A DNA stretch of 7,585 nucleotides from an uncultured Candidatus Methylacidiphilales bacterium (GCA_937928665.1 CALFVM010000319.1:1-7585), one strand, 5' to 3'. Shown: positions 1-7,024, counted from the stretch's first letter. The notes: generated from the sequence alone by a model not told the origin. Translations and numbers: made by a program.

Positions 1-1524
1 CACAATTCGACGGGGGGCTATCGGGATTTTAGCCAGCAGAACAATCAACGCTTGGGGGGAAACGTGGGGTGGCGGATCAGCGACAACGCCGAGACCCGCA
101 TGTTTTTCTTCTTTGCCCAAACCGACTCGGAGCTGCCGGGGACGCTGACCAAAACGCAGATGAGAGCCAATCCGCGCCAGGCGTCGGCGGCCAACAAGCT
201 CCGCATCGACAAGCGTGACTTCGATTATATGCGGCTTGGCAACAAAACGAGCGTTAAGATTGGGGAGGGGCTGCTGGAAACAAGTCTCTATTGGGCTTAT
301 AAAGATCTCGATCATCCGATCTTTAATATCCTCACGCCGACCTTCGCCACGGGGCCGGGCACGATTGATCTGGTGACGAATAATATTGGCGGGGAAGTCC
401 GTTGGACGGGGGAACACCGGCTGTTGGATCGGCGCAACCAACTGGTGGTGGGTTTCAATCCAAGCGGGAGCTGGGGTGAGGACACGCGTTTTGAAAACCT
501 CAACAACACCGAAGCGCGTGGACGCAAGTTTGGGGAAGGGACCGAGCGCGCCCTTAACATCGAAGCCTATGTGCAGAACGAACTCTGGGTGACCGACACC
601 TTTGCTGTGGTGCCGGGATTCCAGTTCTCCTATGCGGAACGGAACTTCAAGGACCGATTCCTCTCGGACGGGGATTCCTCACGGAACCAGGATTACCTTG
701 GCTACAGCCCGAAGCTCGGCTTTCTCTGGGATGCGACGCCGAAGGTTCGTTTCTTTGGCAATGTCAGCCGGAGCTTTGAACCGCCCTCGTTTGGGGAGAT
801 CAAGACGTTTGTGGCCTCGGCCGGGCCGCCGGTTTTTCCCCGGCGCCTGCCGCGGATTATCACCCAGGAGCTTAAAGAGCAGACGGCCACGACGCTTGAA
901 GTGGGCTCGCGTGGGGAGTGGGACCGGCTCGATTGGGACGCGACCTTCTACCATGCCTGGGTGGACAACGAGCTGCTCTCGCTCAATGACGCCAATGGGA
1001 ACCCGCTCGGAACGATCAATGCCTCGCCGACGTTGCACACCGGGCTTGAACTGGGTTTGAGAACGCGGCTGTGGGATGGAATCTTCGCCCAGGGAGAAGC
1101 TTTGCCGGAGCGTGACCGGATTGAGCTGCGCCAAGTGTACACCTGGAGCGATTTCCGGTTTGCCAACAGCCCGGTGTATGGAAGCAACCAACTGGCCGGG
1201 ATTCCGGAACATCTCTATCGGGCGGAACTCCTCTACCGCCACCCGTGGGGATTTTATATCGGGCCCAATGTGGAGTGGTCGGCGTCACGGATGCCGGTGG
1301 ATCATGCCAACACCTATTTTGCCTCTCCGTTCGCCATCATGGGTGCCAAGGTCGGTTACGAAAGTCCGCGCGGCTTTTCGCTCTTCATCGAGGGACGCAA
1401 CCTGCTCGACACCACGTATGCGGCCACGACCGGGGTCGTCGCCAACGCGGGGGGTGTTGATACCGCCCAGTTCTCTCCCGGAGACGGGTTCGGGCTGTAT
1501 GGGGGATTTGAATGGAAATACTGA
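1..1524 (+). CDS. TonB-dependent outer-membrane receptor, C-terminal barrel (5' end outside window)
   Basis: The frame is open from the first base of the window, so this is the last 507 residues of a longer protein; the signal peptide, TonB box and plug domain are missing. What remains is a 22-strand-type beta barrel: alternating aromatic/polar strands with glycine- and asparagine-rich loops. Typical receptor landmarks are SRSFEPPSFGE at fragment residues 256-266 (compare the SRSFRAPT-type motif) and the C-terminal GRNLLDTTY at 465-473. The chain ends in GGFEWKY; a terminal aromatic residue is the usual signal for barrel insertion by BAM. Such receptors import scarce ligands (iron chelates, cobalamin, some sugars) using TonB-ExbBD energy. 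The overlapping PepSY gene downstream favours an iron or other metal chelate over a sugar, but the sequence does not show the ligand. Receptor identity is firm; substrate is inferred only weakly. Confidence 0.93.
   Translation, partial: HNSTGGYRDFSQQNNQRLGGNVGWRISDNAETRMFFFFAQTDSELPGTLTKTQMRANPRQASAANKLRIDKRDFDYMRLGNKTSVKIGEGLLETSLYWAYKDLDHPIFNILTPTFATGPGTIDLVTNNIGGEVRWTGEHRLLDRRNQLVVGFNPSGSWGEDTRFENLNNTEARGRKFGEGTERALNIEAYVQNELWVTDTFAVVPGFQFSYAERNFKDRFLSDGDSSRNQDYLGYSPKLGFLWDATPKVRFFGNVSRSFEPPSFGEIKTFVASAGPPVFPRRLPRIITQELKEQTATTLEVGSRGEWDRLDWDATFYHAWVDNELLSLNDANGNPLGTINASPTLHTGLELGLRTRLWDGIFAQGEALPERDRIELRQVYTWSDFRFANSPVYGSNQLAGIPEHLYRAELLYRHPWGFYIGPNVEWSASRMPVDHANTYFASPFAIMGAKVGYESPRGFSLFIEGRNLLDTTYAATTGVVANAGGVDTAQFSPGDGFGLYGGFEWKY
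1500..1506 (+). promoter_or_regulatory. Possible Shine-Dalgarno for the PepSY gene
   Basis: A G-run ending in A (TGGGGGA) lies inside the last codons of the receptor gene, five bases before the ATG at 1512. It supports that start and suggests translation coupled to the receptor. It is only a partial match to AGGAGG. Confidence 0.4.
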
Positions 1525-2240
1525 ACCCAAAACCCGGGCGACGGCTTTTTGCCAAAGTGCATCGCCGCCTGGGTCTGGCCTTTTGTCTTTTCACCCTGGT
1601 GGCGGCGGGGAGCGGACTGGTCCACAACATGATGTCGTGGACGCAGCCGCCCCCGCCCCGGCCGGTTCTTGGTGGAAAGGTGTCGATGGATCAGGTGACC
1701 GTGACCCCGTCCGACGCTGCGGAAGCGTTGGGCGGGGAGGTTGGCGGGATTACCGCGGTGGTTCTGCGCGAGATCGGCGGGGCACCGTGGTATCAATTCT
1801 ATCGAACGGATCAGGCCCGGCCGGTTTACGTTCATGCCGGGGAAGGTCGGCGGGATGATGGGATTGATTTGGTTTACGCGGAGGAAATCGCCAGCCGTCA
1901 TTTAGGCGGCGGGGCGGTCCGCCACACCGCCACGCTGACGGCGTTTGACCGGGAGTATATCGAGATTTATCGAATCCTGCCGGTGGAGCGCTTTGATGCC
2001 GAGGATGGATTGGGCACGCGGGTCTATGTCTCGACGATGACCGGAACCGTCACTCGCCACACCGACAATCATCGGCAACTTCAAGCGACTCTTTTTTCTC
2101 TGTTCCACAAGTTCGCCTTCATTCCGAATAAGAATGTGCGGAACGCGGTTCTCTCACTGACCACCGGCGGCATTTTTCTGGTGGCCTGTAGCGGGTTGGT
2201 GTTGTTCGTCGTGGATTGGCGTCGGGGCGGGCGACTTTGA
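1512..2240 (+). CDS. PepSY domain inner-membrane protein
   Basis: This 242-residue protein has two predicted membrane helices flanking a periplasmic PepSY-like region. Helix 1 is about residues 18-37, preceded by the basic KVHRRLGL typical of PepSY-TM proteins. The soluble part runs about 55-190, with the PepSY-like opening VTPSDAAEAL and later DREYIEIYRILP and RVYVSTMTGTV. Helix 2 is about 214-235, preceded by LFSLFHKFAF and followed by a basic cytoplasmic end (DWRRGG). His17, His38 and His199 sit close to the membrane segments and could bind heme or metal, which is inference. PepSY-TM proteins are often encoded beside TonB-dependent siderophore receptors and some are thought to help reduce or release imported iron. 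The gene starts 13 bp inside the receptor gene, so the two are almost certainly one transcript. The family is fairly sure; the biochemical role is not. Confidence 0.85.
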   Translation: MEILNPKPGRRLFAKVHRRLGLAFCLFTLVAAGSGLVHNMMSWTQPPPPRPVLGGKVSMDQVTVTPSDAAEALGGEVGGITAVVLREIGGAPWYQFYRTDQARPVYVHAGEGRRDDGIDLVYAEEIASRHLGGGAVRHTATLTAFDREYIEIYRILPVERFDAEDGLGTRVYVSTMTGTVTRHTDNHRQLQATLFSLFHKFAFIPNKNVRNAVLSLTTGGIFLVACSGLVLFVVDWRRGGRL

Positions 2241-2242
2241 TT

Positions 2243-2941
2243 TTACTGGCCGTAGGTGGCGCCTGGGCCGTGTTTCCGGGAGTGGTGGCGTTGGAGCAAC
2301 TCGTCGGGGATGGGGCTGGCGGCAGGGTCTAGGCTGAGGGTGTCGAGGGCAAGCCCAGCGACAATTTCAAGGGCCTGGGCATTCTCCACGGCTTTGTCGG
2401 CGTTGGGGCCCCAGGCGAAGGGACCGTGGCCGCGGACGAGGACAGCCGGGACGGCTTCGGGGTCGAGATTTTGGAAACGTTCGACGATGACCTGCCCGGT
2501 TGCTTCTTCATAGTCCCCGGCGATTTCCCTGGGAGTGAGGTGGCGGGTGACGGGGACGGGCCCCCGGAAATAATCGGCGTGGGTGGTGCCGAGGCAGGGG
2601 ATGGGCCGAGCGGCCTGGGCGAAGGCGACGGCGCGGCGTGAGTGGGTGTGAACGACCGCTCCGGCTGTGGGAAAGGCGAGGTAGAGCTGGCGGTGCGTGG
2701 GGGTGTCGGAGGAAGGCCGGAGTCGGCCTTCGACCAACTGACCCGTGGCCAGAGAGATCACGACGATGTCTTCGGGACGAAGATCGGCGTAGGGAACGCC
2801 GCTGGGTTTGATGGCGAAAAGCTCCCGGGAGGGGTGCAGGACACTGACGTTGCCGAAGGTGAGATCGACCAGGCCGGTGGCGGGTAGGCGGCGGTTGGCC
2901 TGGCAACAGACTTCGCGGAGGGTGAGGGTGTCCGGGTTCAT
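2243..2941 (-). CDS. araD: L-ribulose-5-phosphate 4-epimerase
   Basis: AraD interconverts L-ribulose-5-phosphate and D-xylulose-5-phosphate in the cytoplasm, the last step that brings L-arabinose into the pentose phosphate pathway. The 232-residue chain matches the class II aldolase/epimerase fold and is almost exactly the length of E. coli AraD (231). Visible motifs: GNVS (30-33), KPSGV (45-49), SSDTPTH (77-83), zinc-ligand HTHSR (98-102, His98 and His100), TTHADYF (119-125, Asp123 matching catalytic Asp120 of E. coli), RGHGPFAWG (170-178, third zinc ligand His172) and the TYGQ terminus with Tyr230 matching catalytic Tyr229. All key residues known from E. coli are kept, so it should be active. 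Its ATG overlaps the araA stop as ATGA, with no clear separate ribosome site, pointing to translational coupling. Its TAA lies 2 bp from the stop of the convergent PepSY gene. Fuculose-phosphate aldolase is a relative but fits less well. Confidence 0.96.
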   Translation of the reverse strand: MNPDTLTLREVCCQANRRLPATGLVDLTFGNVSVLHPSRELFAIKPSGVPYADLRPEDIVVISLATGQLVEGRLRPSSDTPTHRQLYLAFPTAGAVVHTHSRRAVAFAQAARPIPCLGTTHADYFRGPVPVTRHLTPREIAGDYEEATGQVIVERFQNLDPEAVPAVLVRGHGPFAWGPNADKAVENAQALEIVAGLALDTLSLDPAASPIPDELLQRHHSRKHGPGATYGQ

Positions 2942-4434
2942 GGGCGGGGCTGATAGGCGACAGCATTGGCGCGGAGTTCAGCGCGAAAGGCCCGGAGGTC
3001 GGTGCCCTGGCCGATGATGAGGCATTCGATTCCGGCGATGTTGGCAAAGTCATCCAGGTGTTCCGCAGTCACGGCGTAACTGTAACCGGTGTGGTGGGCG
3101 CCTCCGGCATAAATCCAGGCGGCACAGCCGGTTTTGAAGTCGGGACGCGGTTTCCAGACTGCCCGGGCCACGGGAAGGTTGGGCAGGGGCTTGGGAGGCT
3201 TGACGGCATCGACTTCGTTGACCACCAGGCGGAAGCGTGAGCCGAGATCGATGAGGGAGGCGTTCACGGCCGTGCCCGGCGGTGCGTCGAAGACGAGCCG
3301 CACGGGATCTTCTTTGCCACCGATGCCGAGCGGGTGGATTTCGAGGGAGGGTTGGCCGGCGGCGATGGAGGGGCAAACCTCGAGCATGTGTGCGCCGAGC
3401 ACGAGGGGGTTCCGGGGAGCGAGGTGATAGGTGTAATCTTCCATGAAGGAGGTGCCGCCGGGCAGGTCGGCACCCATGACCTTCATGGCCCGGAGCAGGG
3501 CGCATGTTTTCCAATCCCCTTCCGCGCCAAAGCCGAAGCCGTCGGCCATGAGGCGTTGGACGGCCAGACCGGGCAACTGCGGGAGTCCGTGCAAATCTTC
3601 GAAGGTGGTGGTGAATCCTTTGAAACCGCCGTCCTGCAGGAAGCCGCGCAGGGCGATTTCGATCCGGGCACCGTCCCGTAAAGACCCATGGCGTCGGCCT
3701 TCCTTGCGGAGCACGGGAGCCAGGCGATAGGTGTCCTGGTAAACGCGACAGAGATCGTCAATTTCGCGATCCGTGACCCCGCGCAGCCGCGCCGCCAGAT
3801 CGCCGACGCCATAGCCATCGACGGTAAAGCCGAAGGCCGCCTCGGCCGCGACTTTGTCGCCCTCGGTTACGGCCACGGCGCGCATGTTATCACCGAACCG
3901 GGCGAATCGGGCACCCTGCCAATCGTGCCAGGCGCGGGCGGCCCGCATCCAGGTGGCGATGTCGGCGAGAGTGGCCGGATCGGACCAGTGACCGACGACG
4001 ACCTTGCGGGAGAGTCCGAGCCGGGTATGGAGGAAGCCGGCTTCCCGGTCGCCGTGGGCGGCCTGGTTGAGGTTCATGAAATCCATGTCGATGGTGGCCC
4101 AGGGCAGATCGCGGTTGAACTGGGTATGGAGATGGAGGAACGGTTTGCGGAGAAGGGTCAGCCCGCCGATCCACATTTTGGCGGGGGAAAAGGTGTGCAT
4201 CCAGAGGATGAGCCCGGCGCAGGCGGGGTCCGCGTTGGCCTCCTGCGCGAGGGCGCGGATTTCGTCGGGCCGGGTCAGAATGGGTCGGGCGAGGACGGGG
4301 TGGGGCAGTTTTTTTGATTGGGAGAGGGCCGAGGCAATGGCTTGGGCATGGTCGGCGACGATTGTGAGGGGGCCATCGCCGTAGAGATGCTGGCTGCCGG
4401 TGGCCAGCCAGAAGACGGGTTGGGGATCGGGCAT
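2938..4434 (-). CDS. araA: L-arabinose isomerase
   Basis: AraA converts L-arabinose to L-ribulose in the cytoplasm with a Mn2+ cofactor, the first step of arabinose breakdown. The 498-residue length is that of the family (E. coli 500). The N terminus carries FWLATGSQHLYG (8-19), equivalent to the E. coli FVIGSQHLYG, followed by WMHTFSPAKMWI (78-89) and HTQFNRDLPW (103-112). The four metal ligands are present: Glu305 (GAEGDWKT), Glu332 (MEDYTYH), His349 (LGAHMLEVCPS) and the histidine pair 447-448 in GGAHHTG. The ATG at 4434 puts GSQHLYG where the family has it, so the start is sound, although no good Shine-Dalgarno precedes it. It is first in the araA-araD unit and divergent from the LacI-type gene. 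Ribulokinase (araB), often next to these genes, is absent here. The araA symbol is secure. Confidence 0.97.
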   Translation of the reverse strand: MPDPQPVFWLATGSQHLYGDGPLTIVADHAQAIASALSQSKKLPHPVLARPILTRPDEIRALAQEANADPACAGLILWMHTFSPAKMWIGGLTLLRKPFLHLHTQFNRDLPWATIDMDFMNLNQAAHGDREAGFLHTRLGLSRKVVVGHWSDPATLADIATWMRAARAWHDWQGARFARFGDNMRAVAVTEGDKVAAEAAFGFTVDGYGVGDLAARLRGVTDREIDDLCRVYQDTYRLAPVLRKEGRRHGSLRDGARIEIALRGFLQDGGFKGFTTTFEDLHGLPQLPGLAVQRLMADGFGFGAEGDWKTCALLRAMKVMGADLPGGTSFMEDYTYHLAPRNPLVLGAHMLEVCPSIAAGQPSLEIHPLGIGGKEDPVRLVFDAPPGTAVNASLIDLGSRFRLVVNEVDAVKPPKPLPNLPVARAVWKPRPDFKTGCAAWIYAGGAHHTGYSYAVTAEHLDDFANIAGIECLIIGQGTDLRAFRAELRANAVAYQPRP

Positions 4435-4480
4435 GGAGCGAGTGTGGAGCGGGACTCCGGGCCCGCCAAGCCCCCCTTTA

Positions 4481-4493
4481 CTTGACAGTCAAG
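4481..4493. promoter_or_regulatory. Candidate operator, 13-bp perfect palindrome
   Basis: CTTGACAGTCAAG is a perfect 6-1-6 inverted repeat lying between araA and the divergent LacI-type gene, 47 bp upstream of the araA ATG. A short perfect palindrome in a divergent promoter beside a LacI-family gene is the usual position for its operator. Many LacI-family sites have an even symmetry with a central CG; this one is odd with a central A/T pair, so ownership by this regulator is an inference. It overlaps the sequence TTGACA (4482-4487), so a bound repressor would block a promoter read toward the regulator, and probably the araA promoter too. Confidence 0.6.
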
Positions 4494-4510
4494 CCAGTGC
4501 CGCCAGTTTC
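4482..4510 (+). promoter_or_regulatory. Possible promoter of the LacI-type gene
   Basis: TTGACA at 4482-4487 is an exact -35 consensus. Sixteen to seventeen bases further, CAGTTT/AGTTTC at 4504-4510 is only a poor -10 match. If used, transcription would begin near 4516-4518, right at the tandem GTG codons. The -35 match could equally be just half of the palindrome. I see no convincing promoter for araA on the other strand; TTGACT (4487-4492 read on the minus strand) lacks a -10 element at the proper distance. Confidence 0.3.
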
Positions 4511-4514
4511 GGAA

Positions 4515-5603
4515 GTGGTGAGTCGTCCTCCTTCCATGCGTGAGGTCGCCCGGGCTGCCGGGGTTTCTCTCAACGCCGTTTCTTTGGCACTCCGGGGCGA
4601 TCCCCAAATCCCCGAAGGAACCCGCCGCCGCATCATTGCAGTTGCGGCTGAACTGGGCTACCGGAAGGATCCGCTTCTTGCCCGGGCACTGGCTCGGGCG
4701 CGGGCGGGACCGGAGACCCGTTTTCGCGCCACGCTGGCTCTGCTCAATGCGAACGAAGATCCGCTGGCCTTCACCCGCCACCCGACGGTGCCCGCCTATG
4801 TGGCAGGCTGTCATCGTCGTGCCCGGCAACTGGGTTATGTGCTGGACGAGTTCTGGCTGGCTGACCCGCTACTGGATGCCCGGGCCATGGGCCGCGTGTG
4901 GCGGGCCAGGGGGATTGAGGGGGCGGTAGCGGTGGGTCTGATGCGAGAGGATCGCCTCCCGGAGGCGGCCCGGCCGCTTTGGAGGGAGTTTCCGTGTGTG
5001 GTTACGGGTGTGGCCACGCGGGAACCGGCTCTCTCCTTTGCCTGCGCCGATCATCACCGGCTTGTGTTGGATGCCTTTCGGGCCACGGTTGCCGCCGGTT
5101 ACGAGCGGCCCGCACTGGTTTTGGACGAAACGATTGACCGGTTAACCTTGGGGCGGTTCACGGGCGGTTTTCTGGTGGCCCAGCAAAGTCTGCGGAAGCA
5201 CCAGCGGCTCCGGCCCTTTGTCCGGGTGGCCGAGGCGCGCGCCCGTCCGGAACTGTTCCAGCGATGGCTGGAGCGGGAACGTCCGGATGCGATTTTGACG
5301 CTGTATCATGAGGTTCGGCGTTGGCTGGGGGCGGCGGGATGGCGGGTACCGCGGGATGTGGGTTTGGTGCAATTGGAGCGGCGGGCGGATCATCCGGGCT
5401 GGGCGGGCATGGATCAGCACAATGACGTGGTGGGAGAAACGGCGGTGGAGATGCTGGTCGCGATGATTCAGGGGGGTGTCGTCGGGGTGCCGGACTTCCC
5501 CCGGGCCACATTGGTCGGCAGTTCGTGGGTGCCGGGCCGGACGCTGCCCCGGCGGACGAAAGGTCAGCGCATGGCTTCGAGGGTTTTTCCTTTAGTCTCT
5601 TGA
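4515..5603 (+). CDS. LacI-family transcriptional regulator
   Basis: The product is a DNA-binding sugar-responsive regulator of about 362 residues from the GTG at 4515. The helix-turn-helix is at residues 7-28 (SMREVARAAGVSLNAVSLALRG), then IPEGTRRRI (32-40) and LGYRKDP (47-53) in the hinge region. The periplasmic-binding-protein-like effector domain runs about 70-344, with PDAILTLYHE (257-266), RVPRDVGLVQLE (277-288) and GWAGMDQHNDVVG (295-307). The classical LacI hinge with its leucine lever is not evident, as in many verrucomicrobial members. The frame is open back to a TTG at 4482 (373 residues), but that would put coding sequence across the palindrome; GTG 4497, GTG 4518 and ATG 4536 are other choices. 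ATG 4536 would remove residues that normally precede helix 1. No clear ribosome site decides the matter. Its position, divergent from araA, makes it the probable arabinose regulator; effector and sign of control are not visible. Its last 13 codons overlap the sugar porter gene. Confidence 0.93.
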   Translation: MVSRPPSMREVARAAGVSLNAVSLALRGDPQIPEGTRRRIIAVAAELGYRKDPLLARALARARAGPETRFRATLALLNANEDPLAFTRHPTVPAYVAGCHRRARQLGYVLDEFWLADPLLDARAMGRVWRARGIEGAVAVGLMREDRLPEAARPLWREFPCVVTGVATREPALSFACADHHRLVLDAFRATVAAGYERPALVLDETIDRLTLGRFTGGFLVAQQSLRKHQRLRPFVRVAEARARPELFQRWLERERPDAILTLYHEVRRWLGAAGWRVPRDVGLVQLERRADHPGWAGMDQHNDVVGETAVEMLVAMIQGGVVGVPDFPRATLVGSSWVPGRTLPRRTKGQRMASRVFPLVS

Positions 5604-6985
5604 ACGATGGCGCGAACGATGAAGAAGGAGGCGGCAGCGAAGCCGGCATAGATGCCGTACGCGCCACCGAGGCCGATGCCGGTGAGCAGAAGAGGGAAGG
5701 TCATGGTAACGAGAAAGTTCGCGCCCCACTGGCTCAGGCCGGCGACGGCGAGGGCGGCACCGCGGCATTGGTTGGGAAACATTTCGCCGAGCATGACCCA
5801 CATGACCGGGCCCCAGGAAATGCCGAAGCAGATGATGTAAGCGTTGGCGGCGACGAGGGCGGCGGGGCCGGTCCAGGGGCCGAGCGAGAGCGTGCCATCA
5901 GTGCCGGGAGCGGCGGTGGCGAAAAGCAGAGCCATGGTGCCGAGGGTGAGGGCCATCCCGACCGAACCGAGGAGGAGGAGGGGCTTGCGGCCCCAGCGAT
6001 CGACCAGAGCCATGGCGGCGAGGGTGGCACCGACATTGATGGTGCCACCGAACACGTTGATTTTCAGGGCATCTGATTCGGTGAAACCGGCGGCGCGCCA
6101 GAGGACTTCGCCGTAGTAAAAGACGACGTTGATTCCGACGAGTTGTTGGAGGGCGGCGATGGCCAGGCCCACCCAGACAATCGTCCGAATCTTGCCGGTG
6201 TCCGGGGCGAGCAGATCGGCCAGACGGGGCCGGTGGTCAGCAGACAAGGTGGCCTGAATCTCCCGGACTTTGGCCTCGGCATCTCCCTCCTGTGAGGTTC
6301 GGCTGAGGACGCTGGCCGCTTCGGGGAGCCGTCCGGCGGCGACGAGGAACCGGGGCGATTCCGGGATGAAGATGAGGCCAACGAAGAAGAGCACGACGGG
6401 GACAAGCTCGGCCCAAAACATCCATTGCCAGGCCTGGTAGCCGAACCAGAAGGGTTGCCCGGCACCGCCGGCTGCTCCGGCGATGAGGTAGTTGATGAGA
6501 AAGGCGGAAAAGAGGCCGAGGACAATGGCGAGCTGTTGGAGGGAGGCGAGCCGGCCTCGGTAGGCGGGTGGGGCAACCTCGGCGATGTAGGCGGGAGCGA
6601 TGACGCTGGCCGCGCCGACGGCCAGCCCGCCCAGCACCCGGTAGATGACGAACTCGAGTGAACCGGAAGAGATGCCCGCGCCGAGGGAACTGATGGCGAA
6701 GAGAATGGCCGCGACAAAAAGGGCGGGACGTCGTCCGAACCGGTCGGCGATCCGTCCGGCCAGAAAGGCGCCGGCGGCGCAGCCGAGCAACATGGAAGCA
6801 ACGTTAAATCCACTGGCGATATCGCCGGCGTGGAAGGCGGCCTGGAGGGCTTCGACCGCCCCGTTGATCACGCCGCTGTCGTAACCAAAGAGAAAGCCGC
6901 CGAGTGCCGCGACACAAGAGATGAGGATAACAAAACCGAGACCGTCGTGGGTGGAGCCTGGGCGCATCGGGGGAAGACGTTGCAT
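5564..6985 (-). CDS. Sugar porter family MFS transporter (pentose:H+ symporter-like)
   Basis: A 473-residue, twelve-helix inner-membrane carrier of the major facilitator sugar porter family. All family signatures are present: FGYDSGVI (33-40), GRIADRFGRRP (77-87) between helices 2 and 3, PAYIAEVAPPAYRGRL (131-146), PESPRFL (208-214), QQLVGIN (280-286), DRWGRKP (329-335), WGPVMWVMLGEMFP (391-404) and QETKGKTLE (462-470). Residues that bind xylose in E. coli XylE have equivalents here: Gln151, Gln280, Gln281, Asn286, Trp391 and Trp420. A hexose or pentose substrate is therefore likely; the araA/araD context favours L-arabinose or xylose. The ATG at 6985 is preceded by GGTGGA four bases upstream. 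It lies 39 bp after the dehydrogenase gene on the same strand, so the two are probably co-transcribed, and its 3' end overlaps that of the convergent LacI-type gene by 40 bp. Exact sugar is uncertain, so no symbol is given. Confidence 0.94.
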   Translation of the reverse strand: MQRLPPMRPGSTHDGLGFVILISCVAALGGFLFGYDSGVINGAVEALQAAFHAGDIASGFNVASMLLGCAAGAFLAGRIADRFGRRPALFVAAILFAISSLGAGISSGSLEFVIYRVLGGLAVGAASVIAPAYIAEVAPPAYRGRLASLQQLAIVLGLFSAFLINYLIAGAAGGAGQPFWFGYQAWQWMFWAELVPVVLFFVGLIFIPESPRFLVAAGRLPEAASVLSRTSQEGDAEAKVREIQATLSADHRPRLADLLAPDTGKIRTIVWVGLAIAALQQLVGINVVFYYGEVLWRAAGFTESDALKINVFGGTINVGATLAAMALVDRWGRKPLLLLGSVGMALTLGTMALLFATAAPGTDGTLSLGPWTGPAALVAANAYIICFGISWGPVMWVMLGEMFPNQCRGAALAVAGLSQWGANFLVTMTFPLLLTGIGLGGAYGIYAGFAAASFFIVRAIVQETKGKTLEAMR

Positions 6986-7024
6986 GATTCCACCGGGTCA
7001 GGGCGCGTTTGGCAAGGGCGGCGG

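Noticed and set aside
1076..1858. A 260-codon open frame spanning the receptor/PepSY junction in another frame
   Set aside because: It has arginine/serine/glycine-rich low-information composition, crosses two well-supported genes and has no domain signal; a product of high GC content.
2221..2242. Possible terminator GTCG-loop-CGAC followed by a T-rich stretch after the PepSY gene
   Set aside because: The stem is only 4 bp, and the T-rich stretch is interrupted; too weak to call.
3688..4317. A 209-codon open frame antisense to araA
   Set aside because: araA is certain, and the antisense translation is glycine/glutamate-rich without recognisable motifs, as expected from the reverse of a GC-rich gene.
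4458..4465. CGGGCCCG palindrome upstream of araA
   Set aside because: An eight-base GC palindrome is expected by chance in this composition; the 4481-4493 repeat is longer and contains A/T positions.
5531..5553. GC hairpin GCCGGG / CCCGGC with an 11-base loop just beyond the porter stop codon
   Set aside because: There is no T-run after it on the minus strand and such stems are common in GC-rich coding sequence; it lies inside the regulator gene.
5525..6076. A 183-codon + strand open frame opposite the porter gene
   Set aside because: The translation is low-complexity Gly/Glu/Ala and overlaps both a real transporter and a real regulator.
6064..6813. A 249-codon minus-strand frame inside the porter gene
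   Set aside because: Proline/serine-rich shadow of the transporter in a shifted frame; the transporter frame has all family motifs.
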